From: Sulfurovum sp. NBC37-1
Lineage (GTDB): Bacteria; Campylobacterota; Campylobacteria; Campylobacterales; Sulfurovaceae
Assembly (NCBI RefSeq): GCF_000010345.1
Contig: NC_009663.1
Coordinates: 1,426,001 to 1,490,000, forward strand
Direction of reading: 5' to 3'
Length of the DNA stretch: 64,000 nucleotides
The notes under the pieces were generated by a model. The model worked only from the letters and a program-made list of their open reading frames with translations, was not told the DNA's origin and made no database searches. Made by a program: the position numbers and the translations under genes. This document shows positions 53,874 through 63,530 of the stretch, piece after piece. The stretch's first letter is position 1. Each line of letters begins with the position of its first letter.

Positions 53874-53883
53874 ATCACTTATC

Positions 53884-55224
53884 CTATTTGAATATGGACA
53901 GCAGAACACCTGCTGCAACCGCTGAACCGATAACACCGGCAACATTGGGCCCCATGGCGTGCATGAGCAGAATATTACCCGGTTTTTCTTCTGAACCGAC
54001 TTTGGAGACGACCCTTGCAGCCATCGGTACTGCAGAAACACCTGCCGCTCCGATAAGCGGGTTGATCTGCTCTTTGGAGAACCTGTTCATCAGTCTCCCC
54101 ATAAGCACACCTGCCGCGGTTCCTGCAGAGAATGCCAAAAGACCGATGACCATGATCCCCAGGGACTCTGCTACAAGGAAAGTATCGGACTGCAGTTTTG
54201 AACCGACACCCAGACCAAGGAAGATCGTGACGATATTGATGAGAGAGTTCTGCATCTCGTTAGAAAGTCTGTCGACCACACCGGACTCTTTGGCAAAGTT
54301 ACCCAAAGCGAAGGCACCCATCAAAGGTGCAGCATCAGGAAGGATCAATGCGATCATCATAATGACCACAAGCGGGAAGATCAGCTTTTCAAGCGGATTG
54401 ACCTTCCTTGTCGTTTTCATAACGATCTTACGCTCTTCGGGATTGGTCAGTGCTCTCATTATCGGAGGCTGAATGACCGGGACCAGCGCCATATAGGAAT
54501 ATGCCGCGACGGCGATCGCTCCAAGAAGCTCAGGTGCCAACGCAGACGCGATAAAGATAGATGTCGGACCATCGGCACCACCGATGATGGAGATCGCTGC
54601 TGACTGCTTGAGTGTAAAGTCAACGATACCTGTATACTGGGAAAGTGCTGCTGCACCGACCAGTGATCCGAAGATACCGAACTGTGCCGCACCGCCGAGC
54701 AGTGCTGTTTTCGGGTTGGAGAGCAGCGGACCGAAATCGGTCATCGCGCCTACCCCCATAAAGATGAGCAACGGGAAGAACTCATTGGCGATACCCATGT
54801 TGTAAATGATACCCAGCATCCCGTGAGGCCCCGTCATATTGGCGATCGGAATATTGGCCAGTAGTCCTCCAAACGCGATGGGGAGCAGCAGCAAAGGCTC
54901 GAAACCTTTCGCAATAGCGAGGTAGAAGAGCAGAAAGATGATAGCGAACATAATGACACGTCCCCAGCTCTGTGCAAAGAGGGAGATCTCTTCACCTGCA
55001 CCGTTCTTTACACCTTCCTTGGGATTAACGATCGCGTTAAGTCCCGTAGTCTGGAAGAAACTTACGATCAAACCACCAATCGATTTTTCTTCATAGACCT
55101 TTTCCGCTTCCTGTGTCTGTGCAGCAGGCGCAGCAGCAGCTTCGTGCCCCCCGCTTGCCTGCACTGTCGTTGTGAGTGCCCCAAAGGCAAACAACAATGA
55201 GAGTATTAGATGTTTGAGCTTCAT
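53884..55224 (-). CDS. oadB: Oxaloacetate decarboxylase sodium-pump beta subunit
   Basis: The 446-residue inner-membrane protein has about 11-13 membrane segments. Family motifs include [38 protein letters not shown] and [40 protein letters not shown]. It couples decarboxylation of carboxybiotin to Na+ export. The N-terminus (about 1-45) has a signal-like helix then an Ala-rich linker, an extension seen in some members. It follows oadA by 2 bp. Confidence 0.95.
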   Translation of the reverse strand: MKLKHLILSLLFAFGALTTTVQASGGHEAAAAPAAQTQEAEKVYEEKSIGGLIVSFFQTTGLNAIVNPKEGVKNGAGEEISLFAQSWGRVIMFAIIFLLFYLAIAKGFEPLLLLPIAFGGLLANIPIANMTGPHGMLGIIYNMGIANEFFPLLIFMGVGAMTDFGPLLSNPKTALLGGAAQFGIFGSLVGAAALSQYTGIVDFTLKQSAAISIIGGADGPTSIFIASALAPELLGAIAVAAYSYMALVPVIQPPIMRALTNPEERKIVMKTTRKVNPLEKLIFPLVVIMMIALILPDAAPLMGAFALGNFAKESGVVDRLSNEMQNSLINIVTIFLGLGVGSKLQSDTFLVAESLGIMVIGLLAFSAGTAAGVLMGRLMNRFSKEQINPLIGAAGVSAVPMAARVVSKVGSEEKPGNILLMHAMGPNVAGVIGSAVAAGVLLSIFK

Positions 55225-55226
55225 GC

Positions 55227-57014
55227 TTACTCCATTGTGGCCAAAAGTTGCCCGTCCGCTACTGCATCATTGACATTGACATTGATCGATGCGATTTTTC
55301 CTGCCTGAGGAGCCGTAATATCGATCTCCATCTTCATCGCTTCCAGGATCATGATCACATCACCTTCTGCGACAGAATCGCCCGGGTTTTTAAGGATCTT
55401 CCATACATTACCCGGTGTCTGAGAGTGAATTTCCACTGCACCTACACCATTTGACGGAGCTGGAGCTGCCGCTGCGGGTGTTGAAGCCGGTGCTGCTTCA
55501 GAGATCTGGATATCCGCATCACCTTCTGCAACCTGAACACTGTATTTCTTACCATCTACCACTACTGTATAATTTCCTGCCATTTCTGCTTCTCCACTAT
55601 TGTTTTCTTTACCTTTTCTCACCATGAGAGGACTTTCGCCTTTCAGGAACGCAATACCTTTTTGATCACATGCACCTGCAATAAATACATTTTCTTCTGT
55701 AGCCTCGAGGCCTTCCTCTTCAAGTACTTTTTCCCAGTGTGCTATTGATTTTGTTTCATCCCTGTCTGCAATATCGAGAGGATTTTCCGTCGTCGGATCA
55801 AGCTTGAGCTTCTGTGCTGCCAGCTCCATGATCTCTTTGTCCGGCTCTACCGGCGTCTTACCAAAGTATCCGAGGACCATACGGCCGTAACCGGGAGCAA
55901 TCTGTTTCCATGGACCGAACATTACGTTCGCATATGCCTGCTGCCAGTAGAACTGGCTTACCGGCGTTACGGATGTTCCGTAACCGCCGCGTTCGACAAC
56001 TTCTTTCATTGCTTTGATAACGTCATCGAACTTATCAAGGTCACCGTTGTCTCTCATCATCTGTGTATTGGCTGTCAACGCACCGCCCGGCATTGGAGAG
56101 AATGGGATAAGAGGAGAGACCTGAGTCGCTTCAGGCGGGATCATATAGTCTGCAAGACACTCTTTGAGTCTCTCTTCATATTTAAGTACATCTTGAAGCT
56201 TGAGGTCACCAAGGTTGTAGTTCGTTCCCTTGGTCGCATGCAGCATCGTAAGGATATCCGGCTGTGCAGTACCGCCGCTGACCGGTGATGCCGCCATATC
56301 GATACCGTTGGCACCTGCTTCAAGCGCTGCAAGATAGGAAGCAACGGACACACCTGCTGTTTCATGTGTGTGCAATCTGAGGTGTACACTGTCACCAAGC
56401 AGTTTTCTTGCCATAGCAATCGTTTCATAGACTTTATGCGGATTGGCTGTCCCTGAAGCATCTTTGAAACAGACAGAATCAAAGTCGATACCGCTGTCAA
56501 GAATGTTTCTCAAGGTTTTTTCATAGAAAGGTACATCATGCGCTCCTTTACATCCCGGAGGCAGGTCCATCATAGTCACAACGACTTCATGGTTCATACC
56601 GTGTTTTTTAATACACTGTGCAGAATACTCAAGATTGTTCACATCATTAAGTGCATCGAAGTTCCTTACCGTTGATGTTCCGTGTTTTGCGAACATTTTG
56701 GCAAATAGATCAATCATTTCACGGCTTCCCGTATCGAGCATCACTGTGTTGATACCACGTGAAAGTACCTGAAGGTTCGCATCGGGACCGACGATCTCTC
56801 TGAAACCGTCCATCATCTTGAATGCATCTTCCTGAAGATAGAAATAGAGTGACTGGAAACGTGCTCCGCCACCGAATTCAAAGTGTGTTATACCCGCTTT
56901 TTTTGCCGCTTCAACCGCCGGGAAAAAGTCATCCATAAGTACACGACCCCCAAAGACGGACTGAAAACCGTCTCTGAAAGTTGTATCCATTACATCTATA
57001 TATTTTTTAGCCAT
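55227..57014 (-). CDS. oadA: Oxaloacetate decarboxylase alpha subunit with biotin domain
   Basis: The 595-residue protein has a carboxyltransferase TIM barrel ([34 protein letters not shown]; metal-binding HTHE), a PYC_OADA domain and an Ala/Pro linker ([15 protein letters not shown]). The C-terminal biotinyl domain carries the biotin Lys in [11 protein letters not shown] near residue 561. It transfers CO2 from oxaloacetate to biotin for OadB to release. It could also act in a pyruvate carboxylase pair, but the oadB/oadG neighbours favour a Na+ pump. Confidence 0.93.
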   Translation of the reverse strand: MAKKYIDVMDTTFRDGFQSVFGGRVLMDDFFPAVEAAKKAGITHFEFGGGARFQSLYFYLQEDAFKMMDGFREIVGPDANLQVLSRGINTVMLDTGSREMIDLFAKMFAKHGTSTVRNFDALNDVNNLEYSAQCIKKHGMNHEVVVTMMDLPPGCKGAHDVPFYEKTLRNILDSGIDFDSVCFKDASGTANPHKVYETIAMARKLLGDSVHLRLHTHETAGVSVASYLAALEAGANGIDMAASPVSGGTAQPDILTMLHATKGTNYNLGDLKLQDVLKYEERLKECLADYMIPPEATQVSPLIPFSPMPGGALTANTQMMRDNGDLDKFDDVIKAMKEVVERGGYGTSVTPVSQFYWQQAYANVMFGPWKQIAPGYGRMVLGYFGKTPVEPDKEIMELAAQKLKLDPTTENPLDIADRDETKSIAHWEKVLEEEGLEATEENVFIAGACDQKGIAFLKGESPLMVRKGKENNSGEAEMAGNYTVVVDGKKYSVQVAEGDADIQISEAAPASTPAAAAPAPSNGVGAVEIHSQTPGNVWKILKNPGDSVAEGDVIMILEAMKMEIDITAPQAGKIASINVNVNDAVADGQLLATME

Positions 57015-57049
57015 TTAAACTACCTTGCTATATGATTGTCATCATTGAT

Positions 57050-57286
57050 TTATTTTTTACGAAACTCTGTCACAGCTGCGATGATAGCTGCTGTCCGACG
57101 TGACTCTTCATCACTGTCCTGTGTGGGGGTCGGAGCTGGTGCTGCCGGTTCCTTTTCAGGAAAGTATTTGTTGATGATCTTCGCTTGAAGCTTCATAAGC
57201 TCTACAAGGATGATCAGGAATGTAAATACGATCAACATACCCAGGATCATGAATTTGATACTTTCGCCTACCAAGTGAATTTCCAT
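57050..57286 (-). CDS. oadG: Oxaloacetate decarboxylase gamma subunit
   Basis: The 78-residue protein has one membrane segment (FMILGMLIVFTFLIILVELM) near 13-32 and a short soluble tail with a Pro/Ala linker (EKEPAAPAPTPTQD). OadG assembles the alpha and beta subunits. It is first of the oadGAB unit, 35 bp before oadA. The 287-bp and following upstream region to 57425 holds the promoter; no operator is obvious. Confidence 0.9.
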   Translation of the reverse strand: MEIHLVGESIKFMILGMLIVFTFLIILVELMKLQAKIINKYFPEKEPAAPAPTPTQDSDEESRRTAAIIAAVTEFRKK

Positions 57287-57425
57287 ATGGACACCTTTCT
57301 AACTGTAGATTACAAATTTTAAAATAGTTTTGCTTGCTGTTTGTTAAAAAAACCGTATATTCTTCGGTTTATTTTATTATTGAACCTTCTCTATGACATA
57401 AGTACACAAAATCGTTCAAATAGTT

Positions 57426-58808
57426 TTATCTTCTCTTTCGTCTGCGGTTATTGTTTTTTGTCGTTTTCTTCTCGGAACTATATTCCTGCATCATGGAGTC
57501 CACAGTGTTCTGGTCAAATCCGATCTGTGAACCGATATTGTGCTGTTCTTTTTCAACAAAACAGGAGATCAGTTTCTCCAGTAACAGTTCTTTGTCTATA
57601 TCTCCAAGGTATTCTATCAAGCGTTTTGCTTCCTTGTGAACAGGCATATCACGGATCTGCTCTGCAAGGTATTCGAGGCTTGACTCATCCAGTCCTTCCC
57701 CGCCCTGCAGTGTCGCAAGATGCATATCGGCACCCACTTCTTTCTGAATGCGCTGCAGCTCCCTGAACTCTTCCGTGGTCACCAACGTGATCGCCTGGCC
57801 GCTTTTGCCCGCGCGTCCAGTTCGTCCGATACGGTGGACATAAGACTGCGGATCGAAAGGAATATGGTAATTAAATACATGCGTAACATCTTTGACATCC
57901 AGCCCACGCGCCGCCACATCGGTAGCGACCATGATCTTCGTCTCGCCTCTTCTGTAAGCTTTAATGACCACTTCCCTGTCCTGCTGTTCAAGGTCTCCAT
58001 GCAGCCCAGACGCGTTGAATCCCTGAGCCTGAAGATACTCGGTCAATCTGTCGACCTCTCTTTTCATACGGCAGAAGATGATGCATTTGTTCGTATCTTC
58101 CGTCTCCAGGAGCTTGACGATCGCTTCATCCCTCTGGTTCTCGTTGATCACGTAGTAGCGCTGTTCGATGATATTGTTCGTTGTCTCTTCATCTCCCACA
58201 ACTGAAATAAATTCAGGCTGATAAAGAATATGATTTGCCAACTCTTTAATGGGTTCCGGCATCGTCGCTGAAAAAAGTAGTGTCTGTCTGTTCTGTGGAA
58301 TATATTCGAAGATCTCTTTGATCTCGTCAAGGAAGCCCATATCGAGCATCTCGTCCGCTTCATCGAGCACGACGATCTCAGGGTTGAGCACATCGATCTT
58401 CCCCTTTCGGTAAAGGTCTTTGAGTCTGCCCGGCGTGGCTACGACAATCTGAACCCCTTTGTGGATCAGCGCGATCTGACGACCATATCCCACTCCACCA
58501 TACACGGTCAGTGTTCTGATGCCTGCAAAACGTCCCAGATGATAGAGTTCATCCGCCACCTGCGTCGCCAGTTCTCTGGTCGGCGTAATGACCAGAGCAC
58601 GCTCGATCTCACCTTTGGCGAGTTTATCCATCATCGGCAAACCGAAGGCAGCTGTTTTACCTGTACCCGTATGTGCCTGCCCTACCAGGTCCTTCCCTCC
58701 CTCAATGATCGGTATCGCCATCTTCTGAATAGGACTTGGCTCCCTAAATCCTGCTATTTTCACCCCTTTTGCCAGATCACGGTGAAAATTAAATTGATTG
58801 AAATTCAT
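57426..58808 (-). CDS. DEAD-box RNA helicase
   Basis: The 460-residue protein has the Q motif (FREPSPIQKMAIPI), motif I AHTGTGKTAAFG, Ia PTRELATQV, motif II LDEADEMLDMGF, motif III FSATMP, motif V DVAARGLDV and motif VI HRIGRTGRAG. A C-terminal region (about 375-450) ends in the basic stretch KKTTKNNNRRRKRR, likely for RNA binding. It probably assists ribosome assembly or mRNA decay, as DeaD/RhlE-type enzymes do. A GGCC hairpin (58823-58838) lies just upstream. Confidence 0.95.
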   Translation of the reverse strand: MNFNQFNFHRDLAKGVKIAGFREPSPIQKMAIPIIEGGKDLVGQAHTGTGKTAAFGLPMMDKLAKGEIERALVITPTRELATQVADELYHLGRFAGIRTLTVYGGVGYGRQIALIHKGVQIVVATPGRLKDLYRKGKIDVLNPEIVVLDEADEMLDMGFLDEIKEIFEYIPQNRQTLLFSATMPEPIKELANHILYQPEFISVVGDEETTNNIIEQRYYVINENQRDEAIVKLLETEDTNKCIIFCRMKREVDRLTEYLQAQGFNASGLHGDLEQQDREVVIKAYRRGETKIMVATDVAARGLDVKDVTHVFNYHIPFDPQSYVHRIGRTGRAGKSGQAITLVTTEEFRELQRIQKEVGADMHLATLQGGEGLDESSLEYLAEQIRDMPVHKEAKRLIEYLGDIDKELLLEKLISCFVEKEQHNIGSQIGFDQNTVDSMMQEYSSEKKTTKNNNRRRKRR

Positions 58809-58975
58809 TTTTTTCCTTCATTATGGCCTGTCGGCCATCAGCAGATACAGTGCCTGCTTTACATAAAATTTGTCCAAAATATTTTTTTGAACTTAATGGA
58901 GGCTCCCAGGGAGAGGCTCTATAAATCCAATTTTGTTTTGGCAGAAGATAAATTTACCCTTCAGAATACGCGTAG

Positions 58976-58991
58976 GGTGGGTTCACCCACC
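58976..58991. repeat. Short palindrome GGTGGGttcaCCCACC
   Basis: The 6-bp stem with a ttca loop sits 7 bp past the UppP stop and follows cgtag. It resembles REP-type palindromes found widely in bacterial intergenic DNA. No T tract follows. Other bases of 58809-58997 hold a GGCC hairpin and no gene. Confidence 0.5.
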
Positions 58992-58997
58992 ATTCTC

Positions 58998-59762
58998 CTA
59001 TAAGATCATCAGCAGAAAGATCCCGAAAATGATCCGATAGATACCGAATGCCACGAAGGTGAAACGCTGGAGGAAAACCAGAAAGAGTTTGATCGTCGCA
59101 TACGCCACTATGAATGCAACAATAAAGCCTATGAGGAAGGCTCCCCAGTTCGCATCTGCAAAGTCCTGATAGTGTTTGAGCAGGTCATACCCGCTGACCA
59201 CTGCCATAACAGGGATGGCAAGGAGAAAGGAGAACTCGGCAGAAGTTTTCCTGTCAAGTCCCGCCAGTAAACCACCGATGATCGTCGCCCCCGCGCGGCT
59301 CGTACCGGGGATAAGAGAAAAGATCTGCGCAAAACCGACCCACCATGCCTGTGTCCAGCTCACCTTCTCGACATCTTTGACATGCCATGCCTGCTCTTTG
59401 TAATAATATTCAACGATGAGGAAAATAATACCCCCGATAATAAACATCCAGGCCACAACCTGTACATTAAAGAGTGCTTTAACCTGGTCTTTGAAGATAA
59501 AACCGACAATGGCAAGGGGAAGAAAAGCGAACAGGAGTTTCATCCACAGATCGATCTTCTTGAAAGTGATCTTCTCTCTGTAGATAAGCATCACCGCCAA
59601 AATGGCTGCAAACTGAATGATGACTTCATACGCTTTGGTCAGATCTGTCTCCGCAACACCAAGAAATTTCGATGCTACGATCATATGCCCTGTTGAGGAG
59701 ATGGGCAGGAACTCCGTAAAACCTTCGATAATCCCGATGATTATCGCCTGAATAATATCCAA
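58998..59762 (-). CDS. uppP: Undecaprenyl-diphosphate phosphatase
   Basis: The 254-residue membrane protein has the family motifs EGFTEFLPISSTGHMIV (about 14-30) and SLIPGTSRAGATIIGGLLAGLDRKTSAEFSFLLAIP (about 150-185), with the catalytic Glu, His and Arg. It recycles the undecaprenyl carrier for peptidoglycan and glycan synthesis. It lies 9 bp after the ABC transporter gene on the same strand. Confidence 0.95.
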   Translation of the reverse strand: MDIIQAIIIGIIEGFTEFLPISSTGHMIVASKFLGVAETDLTKAYEVIIQFAAILAVMLIYREKITFKKIDLWMKLLFAFLPLAIVGFIFKDQVKALFNVQVVAWMFIIGGIIFLIVEYYYKEQAWHVKDVEKVSWTQAWWVGFAQIFSLIPGTSRAGATIIGGLLAGLDRKTSAEFSFLLAIPVMAVVSGYDLLKHYQDFADANWGAFLIGFIVAFIVAYATIKLFLVFLQRFTFVAFGIYRIIFGIFLLMIL

Positions 59763-59771
59763 ATCAATTCC

Positions 59772-61541
59772 TTAAATCATGGAGCTGAAATAACTTCCGT
59801 CTTTTTCCAGCAACTCATGTGGTGTACCGCGATCTGCGACATGACCATCTTCAAGCACATAGATATACTCTGCACTTTTGATCGTACTGAGTCTGTGTGC
59901 GATCGTGATGACCGTCTTGTTTTTCAAAAAATCCTGCAGTGCTTCAAAGAGTCTTGCCTCAGTGTGCACATCAAGTGCCGACGTGGATTCGTCGAAAATG
60001 ACCACACGCGGGTCACTCAGGATCATCCTTGCTATGGCTACCCGCTGGCGTTGTCCGCCACTCAGCTTGATACCGTCTTTACCGACAAGCGTATCCAGCC
60101 CTGAATCCAAATTCTCTATGACATCACAAAGTTGTGCGATCTGCAATGCCTTTTGCACCGCTTCATCACTGTAGATCTTGCCAAGAGTCAGATTAAACAA
60201 CATTGTATCATTAAAGAGTTTAGGATGTTGCAATATAAGGTGAATATTTTCACGGATAGTGGAAAGTTTCAATTCCCGGTTCGAGACACCCCCGTAAAAG
60301 ATCTCTCCTTCATCCAGAGGATAGAATCCGACAATTATATTGGAAAGTGTCGTCTTTCCACTCCCGCTGGCACCGATGATGGCCACCTTTGAGCCAGACT
60401 TGATATGGAGATTAATATTTTCTAATATAGGTTTGTCTTTAATGCAGGCGAAGGAGAGGTTCCTGACCTCTATACCGATGGTCTCAACACCTATAAAGGG
60501 GTTTACCTTCTCCTCTATCAGTGGTTCCTGTTCCATCTCGAACACGGTATTGATACGTTTGCAGGCAGCTTTTGCCGTAGCCAGGACATACTGGAAATTA
60601 ATAATATCCTGAATAGGCGAGACCATGACCCAGAGGTAGGAAAATATCGCCAGCATCAGCCCTACACTCAAATCGCTGTAGGCCACCGCCAGAATGCTCA
60701 CTCCCCTGAAAATCTCATAGCCAGAAAGAAAGACCAGATAGGAGAATTTTACCGCAGCATCGCTTTTGTAGCCGTAATTGACAGAGTGTTCCTTCAGCTC
60801 TCTGGCTTTGGCCTCACTCTGTCCGAAGAAGTACTCCTCTTTGTTCGCCGCACGTATCTGATGAAAAAGTTCCAGCGTCTCTGTCAGGGCAGACTGAAAA
60901 AGTTCGATCGCCCTGTTCTCCTCTTTTTTCAGTTTTCCGATATTCCGGGAGAGTTTCACGGTAAAGAGTACTACAATAGGATTGGTCACCAGGATGAAAA
61001 GTGCCAGCTGCCAGTGGATCCAGAGCAACACAATGGCTGAGAAGAAGAGGATCAGCACGGCAATGATCATTTTGGAGATCGTACTGCTCACAAAACCGTC
61101 TATGGTCTCTACATCCGTAACGAGCTTTGAGGTCACTGCCCCCACACGGATCATCTCGTATTCTTTGAGTGAAACACGTTTGAGATGATGCAGCATAGCC
61201 TCTCGGAGTCTGTAGGTAATATTTTTTGATATGGAAACGAATATCTTTGTCTGGAGTATCGACAGGAGCGTACTCAGAACACGCAGGAAGAGGATAAGCA
61301 CCAGAATGAAAAGTACATAACCTTTGGTATCTGACGTAAAGATGTGCGTCGAGATGAAAGTGATAAATCCATGGTCTTTATGTAAAAGCAGTTCATCTAC
61401 GATAATAGGAATAAAAAGAGGGATGACCACGACCAGCAGCGTGGCGAAGGTCGCGATAATATTTCCAAATATTAGTTCTCTTCTGTGCGCTAAAAGGTTA
61501 TTGACAATGCCTTTGATACTGCACTTTTTTTTGTAGTTCAC
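59772..61541 (-). CDS. MsbA-type ABC exporter (fused membrane and ATPase)
   Basis: The 589-residue protein has six membrane segments (about 25-305) followed by an ATPase domain: IGASGSGKTTLSNIIVG (Walker A), LSGGQRQRVAIARMI (signature), VVIFDESTSALD (Walker B) and IAHRLSTI (switch His). It works as a homodimer flipping lipid or lipid-linked glycan from the inner membrane. The next gene, uppP, also handles a polyprenyl lipid, suggesting envelope biogenesis. No upstream gene is on this strand within 360 bp. Confidence 0.93.
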   Translation of the reverse strand: MNYKKKCSIKGIVNNLLAHRRELIFGNIIATFATLLVVVIPLFIPIIVDELLLHKDHGFITFISTHIFTSDTKGYVLFILVLILFLRVLSTLLSILQTKIFVSISKNITYRLREAMLHHLKRVSLKEYEMIRVGAVTSKLVTDVETIDGFVSSTISKMIIAVLILFFSAIVLLWIHWQLALFILVTNPIVVLFTVKLSRNIGKLKKEENRAIELFQSALTETLELFHQIRAANKEEYFFGQSEAKARELKEHSVNYGYKSDAAVKFSYLVFLSGYEIFRGVSILAVAYSDLSVGLMLAIFSYLWVMVSPIQDIINFQYVLATAKAACKRINTVFEMEQEPLIEEKVNPFIGVETIGIEVRNLSFACIKDKPILENINLHIKSGSKVAIIGASGSGKTTLSNIIVGFYPLDEGEIFYGGVSNRELKLSTIRENIHLILQHPKLFNDTMLFNLTLGKIYSDEAVQKALQIAQLCDVIENLDSGLDTLVGKDGIKLSGGQRQRVAIARMILSDPRVVIFDESTSALDVHTEARLFEALQDFLKNKTVITIAHRLSTIKSAEYIYVLEDGHVADRGTPHELLEKDGSYFSSMI

Positions 61542-61844
61542 ACCCTGCCTTCATTTTATTTTGTGCATTATAACACACTTCCCTACAATGGTATGGAAAC
61601 TCTTTTCTACATCTATTACTTCAATTAAGCCCATAAAAAAGGTGCTGGTTGAGGTCTTAAAACTTAAAAACTAGTAAACTATCCAACTACAAGCAATGAA
61701 TATCTCGTTATTCTAAATTTATTATCGAAATGAAATCCTAGATAAATTACTCCTAACAGACTCTAACTGATACATACATTGAGGAAATTTTTCATAAGCT
61801 TGTACACAATAATGATATTTTTTTAATTTTTTTTCAAAAACATC
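61542..61844. other. Intergenic region without recognised gene
   Basis: This A+T-rich stretch precedes the tRNA promoter. Short open frames on the minus strand here overlap the tRNA-Gln gene and lack family features. I see no operator or RNA structure I can support. Confidence 0.7.
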
Positions 61845-61873
61845 TTGACAAGAGAAACATTTGGTGCTATAAT
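61845..61873 (+). promoter_or_regulatory. Consensus promoter of tRNA-Gln
   Basis: TTGACA (61845-61850) and TATAAT (61868-61873) are separated by exactly 17 bp, an ideal housekeeping promoter. The tRNA begins at 61906, about 25 bases past the expected start of transcription. Many Campylobacterota promoters lack a recognisable -35, so this complete form is notable. Confidence 0.9.
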
Positions 61874-61905
61874 GCCGTCCACATAAGCAATAAAGCTTAT
61901 TTAAT

Positions 61906-61980
61906 TGGGGTATCGCCAAGCGGTAAGGCACCAGTTTTTGGTACTGGCATTCGGGGGTTCGAATCCCTCTACCCCATCCA
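61906..61980 (+). tRNA. tRNA-Gln (anticodon TTG)
   Basis: The acceptor arms TGGGGTA and TACCCCA pair, the anticodon stem CCAGT/ACTGG encloses TTTTGGT with anticodon TTG, and GGTTCGAATCC forms the T arm. The genome encodes the terminal CCA. The D loop contains AAGCGGTAAGG. All parts are in order and the promoter is directly upstream. Confidence 0.95.
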
Positions 61981-62038
61981 TAAGAAGATTTAAGTTTGAA
62001 TATATTTATTCAAGCTATAATCTCACTCTCATAACTGT

Positions 62039-62115
<77 letters not shown>

Positions 62116-62160
62116 ATTCAAACCCCCTAAATACCATTGTTTGAGACGATTGCAAGAAAC

Positions 62161-63261
62161 TTAAACTTTTCTGATGTCACCACGAGTGTCACCACGCATG
62201 TCACCATCAAAAAATGGATTAAATGAACTCCTTATTTTCAAATGTTCACCTTTGATAAATCGTGCATAATTTTCAAGTATCATTTTAGAGTTGGTATGCC
62301 CTACTATCTGTGCAATTTCCAATACACTCAATTCACCTGATTTTAACATCGCTGTAATGAACGTATGTCTGGTATTGTAGATTTTCCTATATGGTATCTC
62401 CAGATCAGACAAAAGTTTTGCCCACACTCCGTAAGGTTTTTTACCCCGAATTGTATCCACACTGTAAAGATGCCTTCCTTCATTGGAAAAAAGGTAGACA
62501 CTCTTTAGCTTCCTTGCAGTTTGTACCTGTTCATTCAAATAAGGTCTAAGCACATCAAAAAGCGGTACTTCACGTATGCTTTTAACCGTTTTGGGTGTGG
62601 AAATCACTCCTCTGGATATGCTGCGCTTGACAGTGATCCTTTTATCGTAAATATCCGAAAGCTGCAATCCAAGAATTTCTCCTGATCTCATACCCGTATA
62701 AAACCCGATTGCCAGAAAGTTCTTCAATGGTCTGGGTGCATGTTCCAAGATGGTTTGCACTTCTTGTGAGGTAAAAGGTATGACCTCTTCACTCTCTTTA
62801 CCGTTTTTGACAACTTTTATATGGACAAATGGATTTTTGGAAAGTATCTCTTCTTCCAGGGCGACCTGGAAGATACCCTTGCAATCGACCACATAACTTT
62901 TCAGTGTTTTGGTTGCAACATCAAAGCTGCTAAGCCAGGCTCTAAGTTCTGATACCTTGATCTCTCTTATGTCACGTTTGTTAAAGAACTCGACTATCTT
63001 CTCTACCCTGCGGTGAATCTCCCAATAGGTTTTGAGATTTTCTTTTTTCAGCAGATATAGCCGCGCATATTTCTCGATAGGCTCTTTTTCTTCTTTTTGA
63101 GCTTTTTGTGCCAGATGTTCTTCAAGTGCAGGAAGCAGTTCTCTAATGATCGTCTTCCTGTTCTTTGGTGTATCTTTCAGCCCTGTGCTCTTTTGTTTCC
63201 AGCCTTCATCGGTTTTGTATTTGACCTGCAAAATTCCTTTGCGTGAATAGATGCTTGCCAT
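62161..63261 (-). CDS. Tyrosine recombinase / phage-type integrase
   Basis: The 366-residue protein has an Arm-DNA-binding-like N-terminus, a core-binding SAM-like domain (about 60-150) and a catalytic domain (about 165-345). Catalytic residues are in GFYTGMRSGEILGL (Arg), NTRHTFITAMLK (His-x-x-Arg equivalent: R-H), IVGHTNSKMILENYARF (His and Tyr). It should integrate and excise an element at the neighbouring tRNA. It points toward the initiator tRNA, and its partner genes lie to the right. Confidence 0.92.
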   Translation of the reverse strand: MASIYSRKGILQVKYKTDEGWKQKSTGLKDTPKNRKTIIRELLPALEEHLAQKAQKEEKEPIEKYARLYLLKKENLKTYWEIHRRVEKIVEFFNKRDIREIKVSELRAWLSSFDVATKTLKSYVVDCKGIFQVALEEEILSKNPFVHIKVVKNGKESEEVIPFTSQEVQTILEHAPRPLKNFLAIGFYTGMRSGEILGLQLSDIYDKRITVKRSISRGVISTPKTVKSIREVPLFDVLRPYLNEQVQTARKLKSVYLFSNEGRHLYSVDTIRGKKPYGVWAKLLSDLEIPYRKIYNTRHTFITAMLKSGELSVLEIAQIVGHTNSKMILENYARFIKGEHLKIRSSFNPFFDGDMRGDTRGDIRKV

Positions 63262-63305
63262 TGTATTGACTCCTTTGAGTCACCACAAACCATACTTATT
63301 TTAGC

Positions 63306-63530
63306 TTACCACTCCTTGAGTAATTCTTTCATATGCTTTGCAGTTGTACTCTCTACATCCTGAAGCAGCCATTTTTCAAGTGCTTCAAGGTTAAATAATG
63401 TATGACCGATATGAGGGTTTTTCACATAGTGTATGCCCTCTTCCAACAGATCATCATGAATCAGTTGCCTGATCTTCTGTTCTGACAATGAGATGTAGTT
63501 AGTCACTTGACCTATTTTGACCCATTTCAT
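63306..63530 (-). CDS. Small HTH protein, excisionase/AlpA-like
   Basis: The 74-residue protein has a MerR/AlpA-like winged-helix pattern: VKIGQVTNYISLSEQKIRQLI, LLEEGIHYVKNPHIGHTLFNLEALEKWL. Such proteins direct excision or regulate an adjacent integrase. Its start overlaps the upstream gene by 32 bases, and it is 44 bp before the integrase gene. It is probably part of the same element. Confidence 0.75.
   Translation of the reverse strand: MKWVKIGQVTNYISLSEQKIRQLIHDDLLEEGIHYVKNPHIGHTLFNLEALEKWLLQDVESTTAKHMKELLKEW

Noticed and set aside
61722-61931. Open reading frame of 69 codons on the minus strand
   Set aside because: It overlaps the promoter and 5' half of tRNA-Gln and has no family features.
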